Source: Pseudomonas sp. VD-NE ins (lineage in GTDB: Bacteria > Pseudomonadota > Gammaproteobacteria > Pseudomonadales > Pseudomonadaceae). Taken from it: 64,000 bases of DNA. The position numbers and the translations under genes are program-made. Under the pieces are notes generated by a model, which saw only the letters and a program-made list of their open reading frames with translations, ran no database searches and had not been told where the DNA came from. The stretch is taken from NCBI RefSeq assembly GCF_031882575.1, contig NZ_CP134772.1, positions 514,001 through 578,000 of the forward strand, in the 5' to 3' direction. Shown piece after piece: positions 36,776 to 46,615 of the stretch (positions are counted from its first letter, which is position 1; each line of letters opens with the position of its first letter).

Positions 36776-37393
36776 ATGACTGATTTTGCCAACGCCATTC
36801 CGACCACCGTCGACGTCGTGCGACGCGAACGCTGCTACGAGGGTTTTTACAAACTCGACCGTTTGCACCTGCGCCATGAATTGTTCGCCGGTGGCATGAG
36901 CCGCGAGATCAACCGTGAAGTGTTTGTGCGCCACGACGCGGTGTGCATGCTGCCCTACGATCCGCAGCGCGACGAAGTGGTGTTGATCGAACAGTTCCGC
37001 GTCGGTGCCATGGGCAAGGCCGACAATCCGTGGCTGGTCGAGCTGGTCGCTGGTCTGATCGACAAGGATGAACAACCGGAAGAAGTTGCTCACCGCGAGG
37101 CGCAGGAGGAAGCTGGGCTGGACATCAAGGCCTTGTGGCCGATGACCAAATATTTCCCGTCGCCGGGCGGCAGCAACGAGTTCGTGCATTTGTATCTGGG
37201 GCGTTGCAGCACTGACGGCGTTGGCGGCCTGCATGGCCTGGAAGAAGAGGCAGAAGATATCCGCGTCACGGTCTGGGCCTTTGAAGATGCCTTGCAGGCC
37301 GTCCGTGACGGTCGCATTGCCAACGCGGCGAGCATCATCGCTTTGCAGTGGCTGGCGCTGAACCGCGCCGAAGTGAGGGGGTTATGGTCGTAA
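36776..37393 (+). CDS. nudF: ADP-ribose diphosphatase (Nudix)
   Basis: The 205-residue protein contains a complete Nudix box, GLIDKDEQPEEVAHREAQEE followed by AGL, which gives G-x5-E-x7-REAxEEAGL. It is of the ADP-ribose pyrophosphatase type (NudF/AspP), splitting ADP-ribose into AMP and ribose 5-phosphate. The ATG at 36776 has a well-spaced AAAGAGGA; an ATG at 36770 is too close to it. The gene overlaps the next one by 10 bp and heads the order nudF-DUF1249-cpdA-yqiA-parE also found in other gammaproteobacteria. Confidence 0.94.
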   Translation: MTDFANAIPTTVDVVRRERCYEGFYKLDRLHLRHELFAGGMSREINREVFVRHDAVCMLPYDPQRDEVVLIEQFRVGAMGKADNPWLVELVAGLIDKDEQPEEVAHREAQEEAGLDIKALWPMTKYFPSPGGSNEFVHLYLGRCSTDGVGGLHGLEEEAEDIRVTVWAFEDALQAVRDGRIANAASIIALQWLALNRAEVRGLWS

Positions 37394-37836
37394 ACAAGTT
37401 GCGCGATCGTTATCGAGTCGACCTCGTGGGGCTGCAAGCCGCCTGCGAGGCCAACTATGCGCGCCTGATGCGACTGGTGCCGGACATGCGCAACGAGCCT
37501 GAGGCGCGGCGCATCGCCGTGACCCAGGGCGAGCAGATGCTCGGCGTGCTGGCCCTCGAAGTGCTGCAAACCTGCCCGTACACCACCACCTTGCAAGTGC
37601 GCCAGGAACACAGCCTGCCATGGCTACCGGTCCCGCAACTGGAAGTGCAGGTCTATCACGACGCGCGCATGGCCGAAGTGGTCAGCGCCGAACATGCACG
37701 ACGCTTTCGTGGTATCTACCCTTACCCGAACGCGGCCATGCATCAACCTGATGAAAAGGCCCAGCTCAATCTGTTCCTGGGGGAATGGTTGAGTCATTGC
37801 CTGGCGCTGGGGCACGAGTACGAAGTCGTTCGTTAG
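37384..37836 (+). CDS. DUF1249 family protein
   Basis: A 150-residue soluble protein beginning MVVNKLRDRYRVDLVGLQAACE, with YTTTLQVRQEHSLPWLPVPQL and RRFRGIYPYPNAAMHQPDEK, the conserved DUF1249 pattern. The ATG at 37384 lies within the end of nudF after GAGGGGG; the longer frame from 37348 has no support. Conserved synteny with nudF and cpdA is known, but no function is established. Confidence 0.9.
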   Translation: MVVNKLRDRYRVDLVGLQAACEANYARLMRLVPDMRNEPEARRIAVTQGEQMLGVLALEVLQTCPYTTTLQVRQEHSLPWLPVPQLEVQVYHDARMAEVVSAEHARRFRGIYPYPNAAMHQPDEKAQLNLFLGEWLSHCLALGHEYEVVR

Positions 37837-37935
37837 TTGTGAACTGCGTCCGGTTCGGCGGTTTCCTCTTTTACTGATCCCCCAGCATAATTGCCGCACT
37901 TGATCGATTCCGTGCTTTTGCCTTGGGAGAACGCC

Positions 37936-38751
37936 TTGCCGAGCGTATCCACGTTGACCACCGCCGATACGGCGCTGCTGGTGCAGTTGTCCGACAGCCA
38001 TCTGTTCGCTGAAACGGATGGCACGCTGCTGGGCATGAACACCCGCGACAGCCTGCAAAAGGTCATTGAGTTGGTGCTGGAGCAGCAGCCGCAGATCGAT
38101 CTGATTCTGGCCACTGGCGATATTTCACAGGACGGCACGCTGGAGTCGTATCAGCAGTTTCGCCAGATGAGCGCGCAGATCGCTGCGCCGGCGCGCTGGA
38201 TTCCCGGCAACCACGACGAACCGATGATCATGGCCCAGGCCGCTGTGCAGAGTGCCTTGCTGGAATCGGTGGTCGATATCGGTAACTGGCGGGTGACTTT
38301 GCTGGATTCGGCGGTGCCGGGTTCGGTGCCGGGTTTTCTGCAGGACGATCAACTGCAACTGCTGGCCCGCTCGTTGAGCGAAGCGCCGGAGCGCCATCAT
38401 CTGGTGTGTTTTCACCATCATCCGGTGTCGATCGGTTGCGCGTGGATGGAGCCGATTGGCTTGCGCAATCCTGAAGCGTTTTTCGACGTGCTGGATCGTT
38501 TTCCACAGGCCCGGGCAGTGTTGTGGGGGCATGTGCATCAGGAGATCGATCGCCAGCGTAATGGCGTGCGCTTGATGGCTTCGCCTTCGACGTGCATTCA
38601 GTTTGAGCCGGGGAGTGAGGATTTCAAGGTGGGGGAGCAGGCGCCTGGGTATCGCTGGTTGCGGTTGTTGCCGGATGGGCGGTTGGAAACCGGGGTTGAA
38701 CGTGTCACCGGTTTCGCCTTCACTGTCGATTACGGCTCCAACGGCTATTGA
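37936..38751 (+). CDS. cpdA: 3',5'-cyclic-AMP phosphodiesterase
   Basis: From TTG 37936, preceded by GGGAGA, the protein has 271 residues (E. coli CpdA 275). All metallophosphoesterase motifs are present in order: QLSDSHLF, ATGDISQDG, PGNHDEPM, CFHHHPV and WGHVHQEID, which bind the two-metal centre. It hydrolyses cAMP and so affects Vfr/Crp-type control. It follows the DUF1249 gene after 99 bp. An upstream in-frame ATG at 37891 lacks a binding site. Confidence 0.93.
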   Translation: MPSVSTLTTADTALLVQLSDSHLFAETDGTLLGMNTRDSLQKVIELVLEQQPQIDLILATGDISQDGTLESYQQFRQMSAQIAAPARWIPGNHDEPMIMAQAAVQSALLESVVDIGNWRVTLLDSAVPGSVPGFLQDDQLQLLARSLSEAPERHHLVCFHHHPVSIGCAWMEPIGLRNPEAFFDVLDRFPQARAVLWGHVHQEIDRQRNGVRLMASPSTCIQFEPGSEDFKVGEQAPGYRWLRLLPDGRLETGVERVTGFAFTVDYGSNGY

Positions 38752-38761
38752 GCGACAAATC

Positions 38762-38955
38762 AAAACCCTCATCGGAACGCCGCCCGCCCAGCCCTCTCCC
38801 GGAGGGAGAGGGAGCCGACCGAGGTGTCTGGCGTCATACGCCGACCTGAAAGAGTGTGTCGATTATGGATTCGGTGAAGAACTTTCAGGTCGGCGTACTT
38901 CTGAAATATCCCCCAATCAGTCCCCTCTCCCTCCGGGAGAGGGCTAGGGTGAGGG
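38762..38955. repeat. Composite inverted-repeat element, copy 1
   Basis: About 194 bp fill most of the gap between cpdA and yqiA. The left arm (38762-38812) starts AAAACCCTCATCGGAACGCC and ends in the hairpin CCCTCTCCCGGAGGGAGAGGG-like dyad; the right arm (38922-38955) holds the reverse dyad and GGGCTAGGGTGAGGG. The core (38813-38921) has CGCCGACCTGA near its left end and TCAGGTCGGCG near its right, around GTCGATTATGGATTC. Copy 2 (46349-46544) has the same arms but the core in the opposite orientation. The family name is unknown to me. Confidence 0.85.
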
Positions 38956-39054
38956 CCGCACCTGCTGAATGACCAATTTCTCGAAACCACCCCCCAATCC
39001 AATCTTCTCTCCCTGTAAACTCCGCAAACCCAAACCGACACCCAGGGAGCTCAA

Positions 39055-39663
39055 ATGTCCGGTTCGATCCTCTATATCCACGGTTTCAACAGCGCCCCGG
39101 CCTCAAAAAAGGCCTGTCAGCTGGTGACGGTGATGGAGCAACTGGGTTTGAGCGACAAGCTGCGTGTCCCGGCACTGCATCACCATCCGCGCGAAGCCAT
39201 CGGTCAGTTGGAGCAGGCAATCGCCGAGCTGGGCAGCCCGCTGCTGGTGGGAAGCTCACTCGGCGGCTACTATGCGACTCACTTGGCCGAGCGCCATGGC
39301 CTGAAAGCCTTGCTGGTCAACCCGGCGGTCAGCCCGCACCGGATGTTCGACGGCTATCTGGGCCCGCAGAAAAACCTGTATACCGATGAAACCTGGGAAT
39401 TGACCCACGACCACGTCACCGCTCTGGCTGAACTGGAAGTGCCGGCGCCTCAGGATGCCCAGCGCTATCAGGTCTGGTTGCAGACCGGCGATGAAACACT
39501 GGATTATCGCCTCGCCCAGCAGTATTACCGGGCCTGTGCCTTGCGCATTCAGGCCGGCGGCGATCACAGTTTCCAGGGTTTTGCCCGGCAATTGCCGGCG
39601 TTGCTGAGTTTTGCCGGCATTGGCGCCGATGTGTATCAGGCAATCGATTTCACCGCATTGTGA
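39055..39663 (+). CDS. yqiA: YqiA-type esterase
   Basis: A 202-residue alpha/beta hydrolase starting MSGSILYIHGFNSAPASKKA. The nucleophile elbow is GSSLGGYYAT (Ser near residue 67) and the C-terminal GGDHSFQGF supplies the histidine. YqiA proteins hydrolyse short acyl esters in vitro, and their gene sits between cpdA and parE in many gammaproteobacteria, as here. The start is preceded by AGGGAGC. The true substrate is unknown. Confidence 0.92.
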   Translation: MSGSILYIHGFNSAPASKKACQLVTVMEQLGLSDKLRVPALHHHPREAIGQLEQAIAELGSPLLVGSSLGGYYATHLAERHGLKALLVNPAVSPHRMFDGYLGPQKNLYTDETWELTHDHVTALAELEVPAPQDAQRYQVWLQTGDETLDYRLAQQYYRACALRIQAGGDHSFQGFARQLPALLSFAGIGADVYQAIDFTAL

Positions 39664-39704
39664 AGTCTTGCCCCTATTTCATGAATGACTGACGACGAGA
39701 CCCT

Positions 39705-41612
39705 ATGGCCACTCCCAGCGCTAGCTCTTATAACGCCGACGCCATCGAAGTCCTCTCGGGCCTCGACCCGGTGCGCAAACGCCCCGGTATGTACACCGAC
39801 ACCAGTCGGCCGAACCACCTCGCCCAGGAAGTCATCGACAACAGTGTCGACGAAGCCCTGGCCGGCCACGCCAGATCGGTGCAGGTCATCCTGCACGCCG
39901 ACCACTCGCTGGAAGTCAGCGACGACGGCCGTGGCATGCCGGTCGACATTCACCCGGAAGAGGGCGTGTCGGGCGTCGAGCTGATCCTCACCAAGCTGCA
40001 TGCCGGTGGCAAGTTTTCCAACAAGAACTACCAGTTCTCCGGCGGTCTGCACGGCGTGGGTATTTCCGTGGTCAACGCCTTGTCGACCGAAGTCCGCGTG
40101 CGCGTAAAGCGTGACGGCAACGAATACCAGATGACCTTCAACGACGGCTTCAAAGCCTCGGAACTGGAAATCGTTGGCACCGTCGGCAAGCGCAACACCG
40201 GCACCAGCGTGTACTTCGCGCCGGATCCGAAATACTTCGATTCACCAAAATTCTCCATCAGCCGCCTCAAGCACGTGCTCAAGGCCAAGGCCGTTTTGTG
40301 CCCGGGGCTGCTGGTCAGCTTTGAAGACAAAGGCACCGGCGAGAAAGTCGAGTGGCATTACGAAGACGGCCTGCGCTCCTATCTGGTCGACGCCGTCAGC
40401 GAATTCGAACGCCTGCCGAACGAGCCGTTCTGCGGCGCTTTCGCCGGTAACAAAGAAGCGGTCGACTGGGCGCTGCTGTGGTTGCCGGAAGGTGGCGACG
40501 CGGTGCAGGAAAGCTACGTCAACCTGATCCCGACCGCGCAGGGCGGTACCCACGTCAACGGTTTGCGTCAGGGCCTGCTCGATGCCATGCGCGAGTTCTG
40601 CGAATTCCGCAGCCTGTTGCCGCGCGGTGTGAAGCTGGCGCCGGAAGACGTCTGGGAGCGCATCGCGTTCGTCCTGTCGATGAAAATGCAGGAGCCGCAA
40701 TTCTCCGGCCAGACCAAAGAACGTTTGTCGTCCCGTGAAGCGGCGGCATTTGTCTCCGGCGTGGTCAAGGACGCCTTCAGCCTGTGGCTCAACGCCAACC
40801 CGGAAACCGGTCTGGCGCTGGCCGAACTGGCGATCAACAACGCCGGTCGTCGTCTCAAGGCCAGCAAGAAAGTCGAGCGTAAACGCGTCACTCAGGGCCC
40901 TGCGTTGCCGGGCAAACTGGCCGACTGCGCCGGGCAGGACCCGATGCGTTCCGAGCTGTTCCTGGTCGAAGGTGATTCCGCCGGTGGTTCCGCCAAGCAA
41001 GCGCGGGACAAGGAATTCCAGGCGATCCTGCCGTTGCGCGGCAAGATCCTCAACACCTGGGAAGTCGACGGCAGCGAAGTGCTGGCCAGCCAGGAAGTGC
41101 ACAACATCGCTGTGGCCATCGGTGTCGATCCGGGCGCGGCGGACATGAGCCAGTTGCGTTACGGCAAGATCTGCATCCTCGCCGACGCCGACTCCGACGG
41201 TCTGCACATTGCCACGCTGCTCTGCGCTTTGTTCGTCCAGCACTTCCGCCCGCTGGTGGATGCCGGTCACGTCTACGTGGCGATGCCGCCGCTGTACCGC
41301 ATCGACCTGGGCAAAGAGATCTACTACGCCCTCGACGAAGCCGAGCGCGACGGCATTCTCGACCGTCTGGTCGCCGAGAAGAAACGCGGCAAACCACAGG
41401 TCACTCGATTCAAAGGTCTGGGTGAAATGAACCCGCCGCAGCTGCGTGAAACCACCATGGACCCGAATACTCGGCGTCTGGTGCAACTGACGCTGGGTGA
41501 AGACTTCGCCGAAACCTCGGAAATGATGGACATGCTGCTGGCGAAGAAACGCGCCGGTGACCGCAAGACCTGGCTCGAATCCAAAGGCAACCTCGCCGAG
41601 GTGCTGGCCTGA
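39705..41612 (+). CDS. parE: DNA topoisomerase IV subunit B
   Basis: The 635-residue protein has the GHKL ATPase domain (VIDNSVDEALAG, DDGRGMPVDIH, GGLHGVGISVVNAL) and the Toprim domain (EGDSAGGSAKQARD, ADADSDGLHIA) in the usual order. With ParC it unlinks replicated chromosomes. The stop overlaps the start of the next gene by one base. Confidence 0.97.
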   Translation: MATPSASSYNADAIEVLSGLDPVRKRPGMYTDTSRPNHLAQEVIDNSVDEALAGHARSVQVILHADHSLEVSDDGRGMPVDIHPEEGVSGVELILTKLHAGGKFSNKNYQFSGGLHGVGISVVNALSTEVRVRVKRDGNEYQMTFNDGFKASELEIVGTVGKRNTGTSVYFAPDPKYFDSPKFSISRLKHVLKAKAVLCPGLLVSFEDKGTGEKVEWHYEDGLRSYLVDAVSEFERLPNEPFCGAFAGNKEAVDWALLWLPEGGDAVQESYVNLIPTAQGGTHVNGLRQGLLDAMREFCEFRSLLPRGVKLAPEDVWERIAFVLSMKMQEPQFSGQTKERLSSREAAAFVSGVVKDAFSLWLNANPETGLALAELAINNAGRRLKASKKVERKRVTQGPALPGKLADCAGQDPMRSELFLVEGDSAGGSAKQARDKEFQAILPLRGKILNTWEVDGSEVLASQEVHNIAVAIGVDPGAADMSQLRYGKICILADADSDGLHIATLLCALFVQHFRPLVDAGHVYVAMPPLYRIDLGKEIYYALDEAERDGILDRLVAEKKRGKPQVTRFKGLGEMNPPQLRETTMDPNTRRLVQLTLGEDFAETSEMMDMLLAKKRAGDRKTWLESKGNLAEVLA

Positions 41613-42601
41613 TGCGGTTTGGCTGGGCCTTGGCGGGTGCGTTGCTGCTGAGTGCGATGAGCGTGTCGGCCGAGCCGTTGCAGGAATTGCGCGTGCTCTC
41701 CGAGCACCCGGTCGACGGCATGCGCGGCGGCAACCTGTCGGGGCTGGCCATGTGTGGCGGCGAGTTGTGGACGGTGTCGGACCGCGATGACGATCAGATC
41801 TATCGGCTCAATACCGCCGATAAGGTCTGGCAGGCCGAAGCCTTGCACATCGACGTGCCGCTGGTGCCGGACACCGGTTTGCCGTGGGGGTTGCGCTCGC
41901 GCAATTGGGCCGCGTCGTTCGTGCGCGGTGGCGATCTGGATTTCGAGGGCATCAGCTGCGACAGCGCCGGCAATCGCTACATTGTCAGCGAAGGTCATGC
42001 GGCGGTCTTGCAGGTGCCCGTCAGCGGCCCGGTCAACTGGCTGAAGATCTCGCCGATGATGGTTCGCGAAGCGCGGGCCAGCGGCATGCTCCTGCACTTC
42101 AATGCGATCTTCGAAGGCCTGGCGATCAGCCCAGCGGGCGATCAGATGTGGCTTGCCGCCGAGCGGCAAAGCCGTGGCTTGCTGCTGATCAAGCGCCAGC
42201 AGACGGTGTGGGATTGCGACGGTCGTTGCGTGCTGCTCAGCGAAGGCGGCAAGGAAATGCAGCCGCCGCAGTTCCCGAAGGCCAGAGCGGTCGACCGAGA
42301 CTTTTCCGACCTTTCGTTGTTTAACGGCAAATTGTTTACCCTTGAGCGCAACGCCTTCCAGATTTGTCGGCGCGATGCGCAGACCGCCAAGGTCGAGCGT
42401 TGCTGGTCGTACGCCGCTGAACTGTTGCAGGCCAACCGCCGTTATTCGCAGAACTTCGGGTTGGAAGAGGCGCTGATCGTTGACGCTGATGGTGCATGGG
42501 TCGGCGTCGACAACAATTTCGGCCCGCGCGCCGACGGTGAGGTTCGCCCGATCGTCTGGCGCTTCGCCGCACCTGACGGTGGCTGGAGCGCCAAGCCATG
42601 A
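41612..42601 (+). CDS. Esterase-like activity of phytase family protein (exported)
   Basis: A 329-residue protein with a signal peptide (MRFGWALAGALLLSAMSVSA, cleavage before Glu). The mature part has GGNLSGLAMCGGELWTVSDR, DLDFEGISCDSAGNRYIVSE and a NAIFEGLAISPAGDQMWLAA repeat, typical of the phytase-like beta-propeller group. It is presumably periplasmic. It overlaps parE by one base and the next gene by 4 bp, the same order as in PAO1 (PA4966-PA4965). Substrate unknown. Confidence 0.85.
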   Translation: MRFGWALAGALLLSAMSVSAEPLQELRVLSEHPVDGMRGGNLSGLAMCGGELWTVSDRDDDQIYRLNTADKVWQAEALHIDVPLVPDTGLPWGLRSRNWAASFVRGGDLDFEGISCDSAGNRYIVSEGHAAVLQVPVSGPVNWLKISPMMVREARASGMLLHFNAIFEGLAISPAGDQMWLAAERQSRGLLLIKRQQTVWDCDGRCVLLSEGGKEMQPPQFPKARAVDRDFSDLSLFNGKLFTLERNAFQICRRDAQTAKVERCWSYAAELLQANRRYSQNFGLEEALIVDADGAWVGVDNNFGPRADGEVRPIVWRFAAPDGGWSAKP

Positions 42602-43122
42602 GCCAGCAACCGCCGGGCAAGCGCGCCGGTCGGGTGCTGATGATTCTGGCGTGGTGCGCGGCGCTGTTTCTGGCCACACGGTTTTTCGGCCAGTGGGAGC
42701 AGCGCCAGCAGAATCCGAACGTGGTGGTTACGTCGGAGCAGGGCGAAGGTTTTATCGAGGTGAAACTGGCCGGCAACGCCCAAGGGCATTTTGTCGCCAG
42801 TGGTCAGATCAACGGTGAGCCGGTGGAGTTCATGCTCGACACCGGCGCAACCGACGTGGCGATCCCGGCGGATCTGGCCAAGCGTTTGAAACTGGAAGAA
42901 GGTTTCGGTGTGACCCTGAGCACGGCCAATGGCTTGAGCCAGGGCTATCGAACCAAAATCGACCGCCTGCAACTGGGCGACATCGTGCTGCGGGATGTTC
43001 GCGCACTGGTGGCGCCGGGGCTGCATGGCGATCAGGTACTGCTCGGCATGAGCGCCCTGAACAAACTTGAATTTACTCAGCGCGGTGGCACCATGCTGCT
43101 GCGCCAGACAACGAACCGATGA
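42598..43122 (+). CDS. Retropepsin-like aspartic protease, membrane anchored
   Basis: The 174-residue protein has one N-terminal hydrophobic helix ([19 protein letters not shown], about residues 13-31) and a single aspartic-protease domain with [13 protein letters not shown] near residues 79-91 and [13 protein letters not shown] near the end. Such TIGR02281-type proteins are clan AA proteases that should work as dimers, probably in the periplasm. It is set between two topoisomerase IV genes and overlaps the gene before it by 4 bp. Confidence 0.87.
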   Translation: MSQQPPGKRAGRVLMILAWCAALFLATRFFGQWEQRQQNPNVVVTSEQGEGFIEVKLAGNAQGHFVASGQINGEPVEFMLDTGATDVAIPADLAKRLKLEEGFGVTLSTANGLSQGYRTKIDRLQLGDIVLRDVRALVAPGLHGDQVLLGMSALNKLEFTQRGGTMLLRQTTNR

Positions 43123-43129
43123 GGCCTGC

Positions 43130-45394
43130 ATGAGCAACCCCCTTGATCTCAGCCTGGACGGTGTAGAACGCCGCTCGCTGGCCGACTTCACCGAAAGTGC
43201 CTACCTCAACTACTCCATGTACGTGATCATGGACCGTGCCTTGCCGCATATCGGCGACGGCCTGAAACCAGTACAGCGTCGCATCATTTATGCGATGAGC
43301 GAGTTGGGTCTGGACGCCGATTCCAAGCACAAGAAGTCGGCGCGTACCGTCGGTGACGTGCTCGGTAAATTCCACCCGCACGGCGACTCGGCGTGCTACG
43401 AAGCGATGGTGCTGATGGCCCAGCCGTTCAGCTATCGCTACACGCTGGTCGACGGCCAGGGTAACTGGGGTGCGCCGGACGATCCGAAGTCCTTCGCCGC
43501 CATGCGTTACACCGAAGCGCGTCTCTCGCGTTATTCCGAAGTGCTGCTCAGCGAACTCGGCCAGGGCACTGCCGACTGGGGTCCGAACTTCGACGGCACC
43601 CTGCAGGAACCGCTGGTGCTGCCGGCGCGTCTGCCGAACATCCTGCTCAACGGCACCACTGGTATTGCCGTGGGCATGGCCACCGACGTGCCGCCGCACA
43701 ACCTGCGTGAAGTCGCCACCGCTTGCGTGCGTCTGCTCGATGAGCCGAAAGCCACGGTCGAGCAGCTCTGCGAACACATTCAAGGCCCGGACTATCCGAC
43801 CGAAGCGGAAATCATCACGCCGCGCGCCGACCTGCTGAAGATGTACGAAACCGGCAAGGGTTCGGTGCGCATGCGCGCCGTGTACCACGTCGAAGACGGC
43901 GACATCATCGTCACCGCGTTGCCGCATCAGGTCTCCGGTGCCAAGGTGCTGGAGCAGATCGCCGCGCTGATGCAGGCGAAACCGTCGAAAGCCCCGCAGA
44001 TCGCTGACCTGCGCGACGAGTCCGACCACGAAAACCCGTGCCGCATCGTGATCATTCCGGTCAACAGCCGCGTCGATCACGAAGCGCTGATGCAGCACCT
44101 GTTCGCCAGCACCGAGCTGGAGTCGACCTATCGGGTCAACGTCAACATCATCGGTCTGGACGGCAAACCGCAGTTGAAAAACTTGCGCGCGCTGCTGGTC
44201 GAATGGCTGGAATTCCGCGTGCTGACCGTGCGTCGCCGCCTGCAATTCCGCCTCGACAAGGTCGAGCGACGTCTGCACCTGTTGGACGGTTTGTTGATTG
44301 CCTACCTCAATCTGGATGAAGTGATCCACATCATCCGCACCGAGGAACACCCGAAAGCCAAGCTGATCGAGCGTTTTGCCCTCAGCGAGATTCAGGCCGA
44401 CTACATCCTCGATACCCGTCTGCGTCAGTTGGCGCGCCTGGAAGAGATGAAGCTGCGCGACGAGCAGGACGAACTGCTCAAGGAACAAGCCAAGCTGCAA
44501 GCCCTGCTGGGCAGCGAAGCCAAGTTGAAGAAGCTGGTGCGTACCGAGCTGATCAAAGACGCCGAAACCTATGGCGACGACCGCCGTTCGCCAATCGTCG
44601 AGCGCACCGAAGCCAAAGCGTTGACCGAACACGATCTGCTGCCGAACGAGAAAGTTACCGTCGTGCTGTCGGAAAAAGGCTGGATCCGTTCCGCCAAAGG
44701 TCACGACATCGACGCCACCGGCCTGTCGTACAAGGCTGGCGACGGCTTCAAGACCTCGGCGGCGGGGCGTTCCAACCAGTCTGCCGTGGTAATCGACTCC
44801 ACCGGCCGCAGCTATTCGGTCGCCGCGCATACGCTGCCGTCGGCGCGTGGCCAAGGCGAACCGTTGACCGGTCGTCTGACGCCGCCGCCGGGCGCTTCGT
44901 TTGAATGCGTGCTGATGCCGGAAGACGACGCGCTGTACGTGATCGCTTCCGACGCCGGTTACGGTTTCGTGGTCAAAGGCGAAGACCTGCAAGCCAAGAA
45001 CAAGGCCGGTAAAGCCCTGTTGAGCCTGCCAAACAACGCCAAAGTGATCGCACCGCGACCAGTGGCCGATCGTGAGCACAACTGGCTGGCCTCGGTCACG
45101 ACCGAAGGTCGCCTGCTGATCTTCAAAATCAGCGATCTGCCACAATTAGGGAAGGGCAAAGGCAACAAGATCATTGGTATTTCCGGTGAGCGTGTGGCCA
45201 GTCGCGAAGAATATGTCACGGACATCGCCGTGCTTCCGGAAGGCGCCACCTTGGTGCTGCAGGCCGGAAAACGGACCCTGTCGCTGAAGGCCGATGACCT
45301 CGAACACTACAAGGGTGAGCGTGGACGTCGTGGCAATAAGCTTCCAAGGGGCTTCCAGAGAGTGGATGCGCTGCTCGTCGAAAACCTCAATTAG
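43130..45394 (+). CDS. parC: DNA topoisomerase IV subunit A
   Basis: From ATG 43130 ([20 protein letters not shown]) the protein has 754 residues, close to the 752 of E. coli. The catalytic tyrosine is in [11 protein letters not shown] (Tyr127). The quinolone-region residues are Ser87 and Glu91 in [10 protein letters not shown], the sensitive state by P. aeruginosa numbering. A C-terminal beta-pinwheel follows. A longer frame from 43067 overlaps the protease gene and is not used. Confidence 0.97.
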   Translation: MSNPLDLSLDGVERRSLADFTESAYLNYSMYVIMDRALPHIGDGLKPVQRRIIYAMSELGLDADSKHKKSARTVGDVLGKFHPHGDSACYEAMVLMAQPFSYRYTLVDGQGNWGAPDDPKSFAAMRYTEARLSRYSEVLLSELGQGTADWGPNFDGTLQEPLVLPARLPNILLNGTTGIAVGMATDVPPHNLREVATACVRLLDEPKATVEQLCEHIQGPDYPTEAEIITPRADLLKMYETGKGSVRMRAVYHVEDGDIIVTALPHQVSGAKVLEQIAALMQAKPSKAPQIADLRDESDHENPCRIVIIPVNSRVDHEALMQHLFASTELESTYRVNVNIIGLDGKPQLKNLRALLVEWLEFRVLTVRRRLQFRLDKVERRLHLLDGLLIAYLNLDEVIHIIRTEEHPKAKLIERFALSEIQADYILDTRLRQLARLEEMKLRDEQDELLKEQAKLQALLGSEAKLKKLVRTELIKDAETYGDDRRSPIVERTEAKALTEHDLLPNEKVTVVLSEKGWIRSAKGHDIDATGLSYKAGDGFKTSAAGRSNQSAVVIDSTGRSYSVAAHTLPSARGQGEPLTGRLTPPPGASFECVLMPEDDALYVIASDAGYGFVVKGEDLQAKNKAGKALLSLPNNAKVIAPRPVADREHNWLASVTTEGRLLIFKISDLPQLGKGKGNKIIGISGERVASREEYVTDIAVLPEGATLVLQAGKRTLSLKADDLEHYKGERGRRGNKLPRGFQRVDALLVENLN

Positions 45395-45568
45395 GCGTCC
45401 TAGAGAGCTCGATCCACGATTTAACGCGTAGATCGACGCTTTGGCGCTGGAGTCGGAACGCATATTCACGGATGATATGGCCTTTCCAAGCGCCGGCGTG
45501 GCCGAGCGTTCTTCATATTTATTGAGTATTTTCACTGTGGTCAGCCTTGTGGCGGCCACCTGGACGGG
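45395..45568. other. Intergenic region, no clear feature
   Basis: The 174 bp between parC and the PqiC-like gene hold short AT-rich stretches near 45515-45540 but no tRNA, hairpin or clear promoter that I can support. Confidence 0.5.
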
Positions 45569-46282
45569 ATGATGACAGCTCTGCGCCCCCTTATTTTCCT
45601 GCTCGCCGGCGTTTTGGGCCTGGCGGGTTGCAGCGTTCACCAGCCGGTGTCGCTGTATCAACTGGACAGCGGAAGTCCGGTTCAGCCTGCGCAAAGCGCA
45701 GGCATGGCGGTTTTGTTAGGCCCGGTAGTCGTAGCCGATTACCTGCAACGTGAGACATTGCTGCAACGTCAACCCGATGGCAGCCTGCAAGCGGCGACCG
45801 ACGGTCGTTGGGCTGGCAGCCTTTCGTCGGATATCGATCAGTTGTTGATGCGTCAGGTTGCTGGCCATCTGGATAGCCAGCGAGTGGTACTGGCACCGGC
45901 CACCACGGGGTTCACTCCGGATGTGCAGGTGTTGTTGACTATTACGCGTCTGGATTCCGGTGAGAAACAACCGGCAATTCTCGATGCGCAATGGCGCTTG
46001 ATTGATCGCCGTGGTCAGGTGCGCGATAACCGCATCGTTCATCTGCAGGAACTGCATGCCGGCAGTACCGCTTCGCAGGTGCAGGCACAGGGTATTTTGC
46101 TGCAGCGTCTGGCCGAGCAGTTGTCAGTGGCGTTGAAACCGCTGGCAAACCAGCCTCCGGTGGCCGAGGCGCCGCGTAAAGCAGCACCGAAGCCAGCAGC
46201 GCCAGCGGCGGAAGCCGAGAAGCAGCCGAAGATTCCAATGGCATCGCCGATTCGTACGGATATGGAAGTGTTCCGCTTCTAA
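45569..46282 (+). CDS. PqiC/YmbA family lipoprotein (ABC-type transport auxiliary)
   Basis: A 237-residue lipoprotein with signal MMTALRPLIFLLAGVLGLAGC and lipobox LAGC; the second ATG at 45572 is equally possible. The mature domain has SLYQLDSG, VLLGPVVVADYLQRETLLQR and RWAGSLSSDIDQLLMRQV, the pattern of PqiC-like partners of MCE-type lipid transport. A proline-alanine-lysine-rich tail (about residues 188-225) follows. No mce gene is nearby, so its partner must lie elsewhere. Confidence 0.85.
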   Translation: MMTALRPLIFLLAGVLGLAGCSVHQPVSLYQLDSGSPVQPAQSAGMAVLLGPVVVADYLQRETLLQRQPDGSLQAATDGRWAGSLSSDIDQLLMRQVAGHLDSQRVVLAPATTGFTPDVQVLLTITRLDSGEKQPAILDAQWRLIDRRGQVRDNRIVHLQELHAGSTASQVQAQGILLQRLAEQLSVALKPLANQPPVAEAPRKAAPKPAAPAAEAEKQPKIPMASPIRTDMEVFRF

Positions 46283-46302
46283 GCTGGATCGAGTCAGAAC
46301 AG

Positions 46303-46330
46303 AGCCCGCCTTGTGCGGGCTTTGTTGTGT
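46303..46330 (+). terminator. Intrinsic terminator after the PqiC-like gene
   Basis: The stem AGCCCGC (46303-46309) with GCGGGCT (46315-46321) around CTTGT is followed by TTGTTGTGT, a moderate T-rich tail. It lies 21 bp after the stop codon. Confidence 0.8.
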
Positions 46331-46348
46331 CTGGGGGCTAGAGGATCA

Positions 46349-46544
46349 AAAGCCCCTCATCGGAACGCCGCCCGCCTAACCCTCTCCCGGAGGGAGAGGG
46401 GACCGATTGGGGGATATTGCAGAGTTACGCCGACCTGATCGTCCTGCTGTGAATCCATAATCGACTCGATTTGTCAGGTCGATGTATAGCGTCAGACACC
46501 TCGGTCAGTCCCCTCTCCCTTTGGGAGAGGGCTAGGGTGAGGGG
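46349..46544. repeat. Composite inverted-repeat element, copy 2 (core inverted)
   Basis: The left arm (46349-46401) and right arm (46510-46544) match those of copy 1 at 38762-38955 in the same orientation. The core (46402-46509) matches the copy 1 core only as its reverse complement: GATTGGGGGATATTGCAG lies next to the left arm here, while ATATCCCCCAATCAG lies next to the right arm in copy 1. The element fills the gap between two genes and disrupts none. Confidence 0.85.
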
Positions 46545-46561
46545 GAAAGTGCAGGCAACAA

Positions 46562-46597
46562 AAAAGCCCGCAGATAATCACTCATCTGCGGGCTTTT
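46562..46597. terminator. Bidirectional intrinsic terminator
   Basis: A perfect 14-bp stem, AAAAGCCCGCAGAT (46562-46575) with ATCTGCGGGCTTTT (46584-46597), has A and T runs at both ends. It terminates the minus-strand gene that stops at 46616 and would also stop plus-strand read-through. Confidence 0.85.
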
Positions 46598-46615
46598 GTG
46601 TTTCAGGCTTAAGGC

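Noticed and set aside
38603..38947. Open frame across the end of cpdA and the composite repeat
   Set aside because: Made of repeat sequence; no start signal, and the equivalent frame in copy 2 is not kept.
43073..45145. 690-residue open frame opposite parC
   Set aside because: Shadow of parC; no motif.
45395..45568. Possible tRNA or small RNA after parC
   Set aside because: No cloverleaf or strong hairpin with T run could be drawn.
38762..46544. CRISPR or transposon reading of the two composite repeats
   Set aside because: Only two copies 7.6 kb apart, with no spacers and no transposase; they are non-coding palindromic elements.
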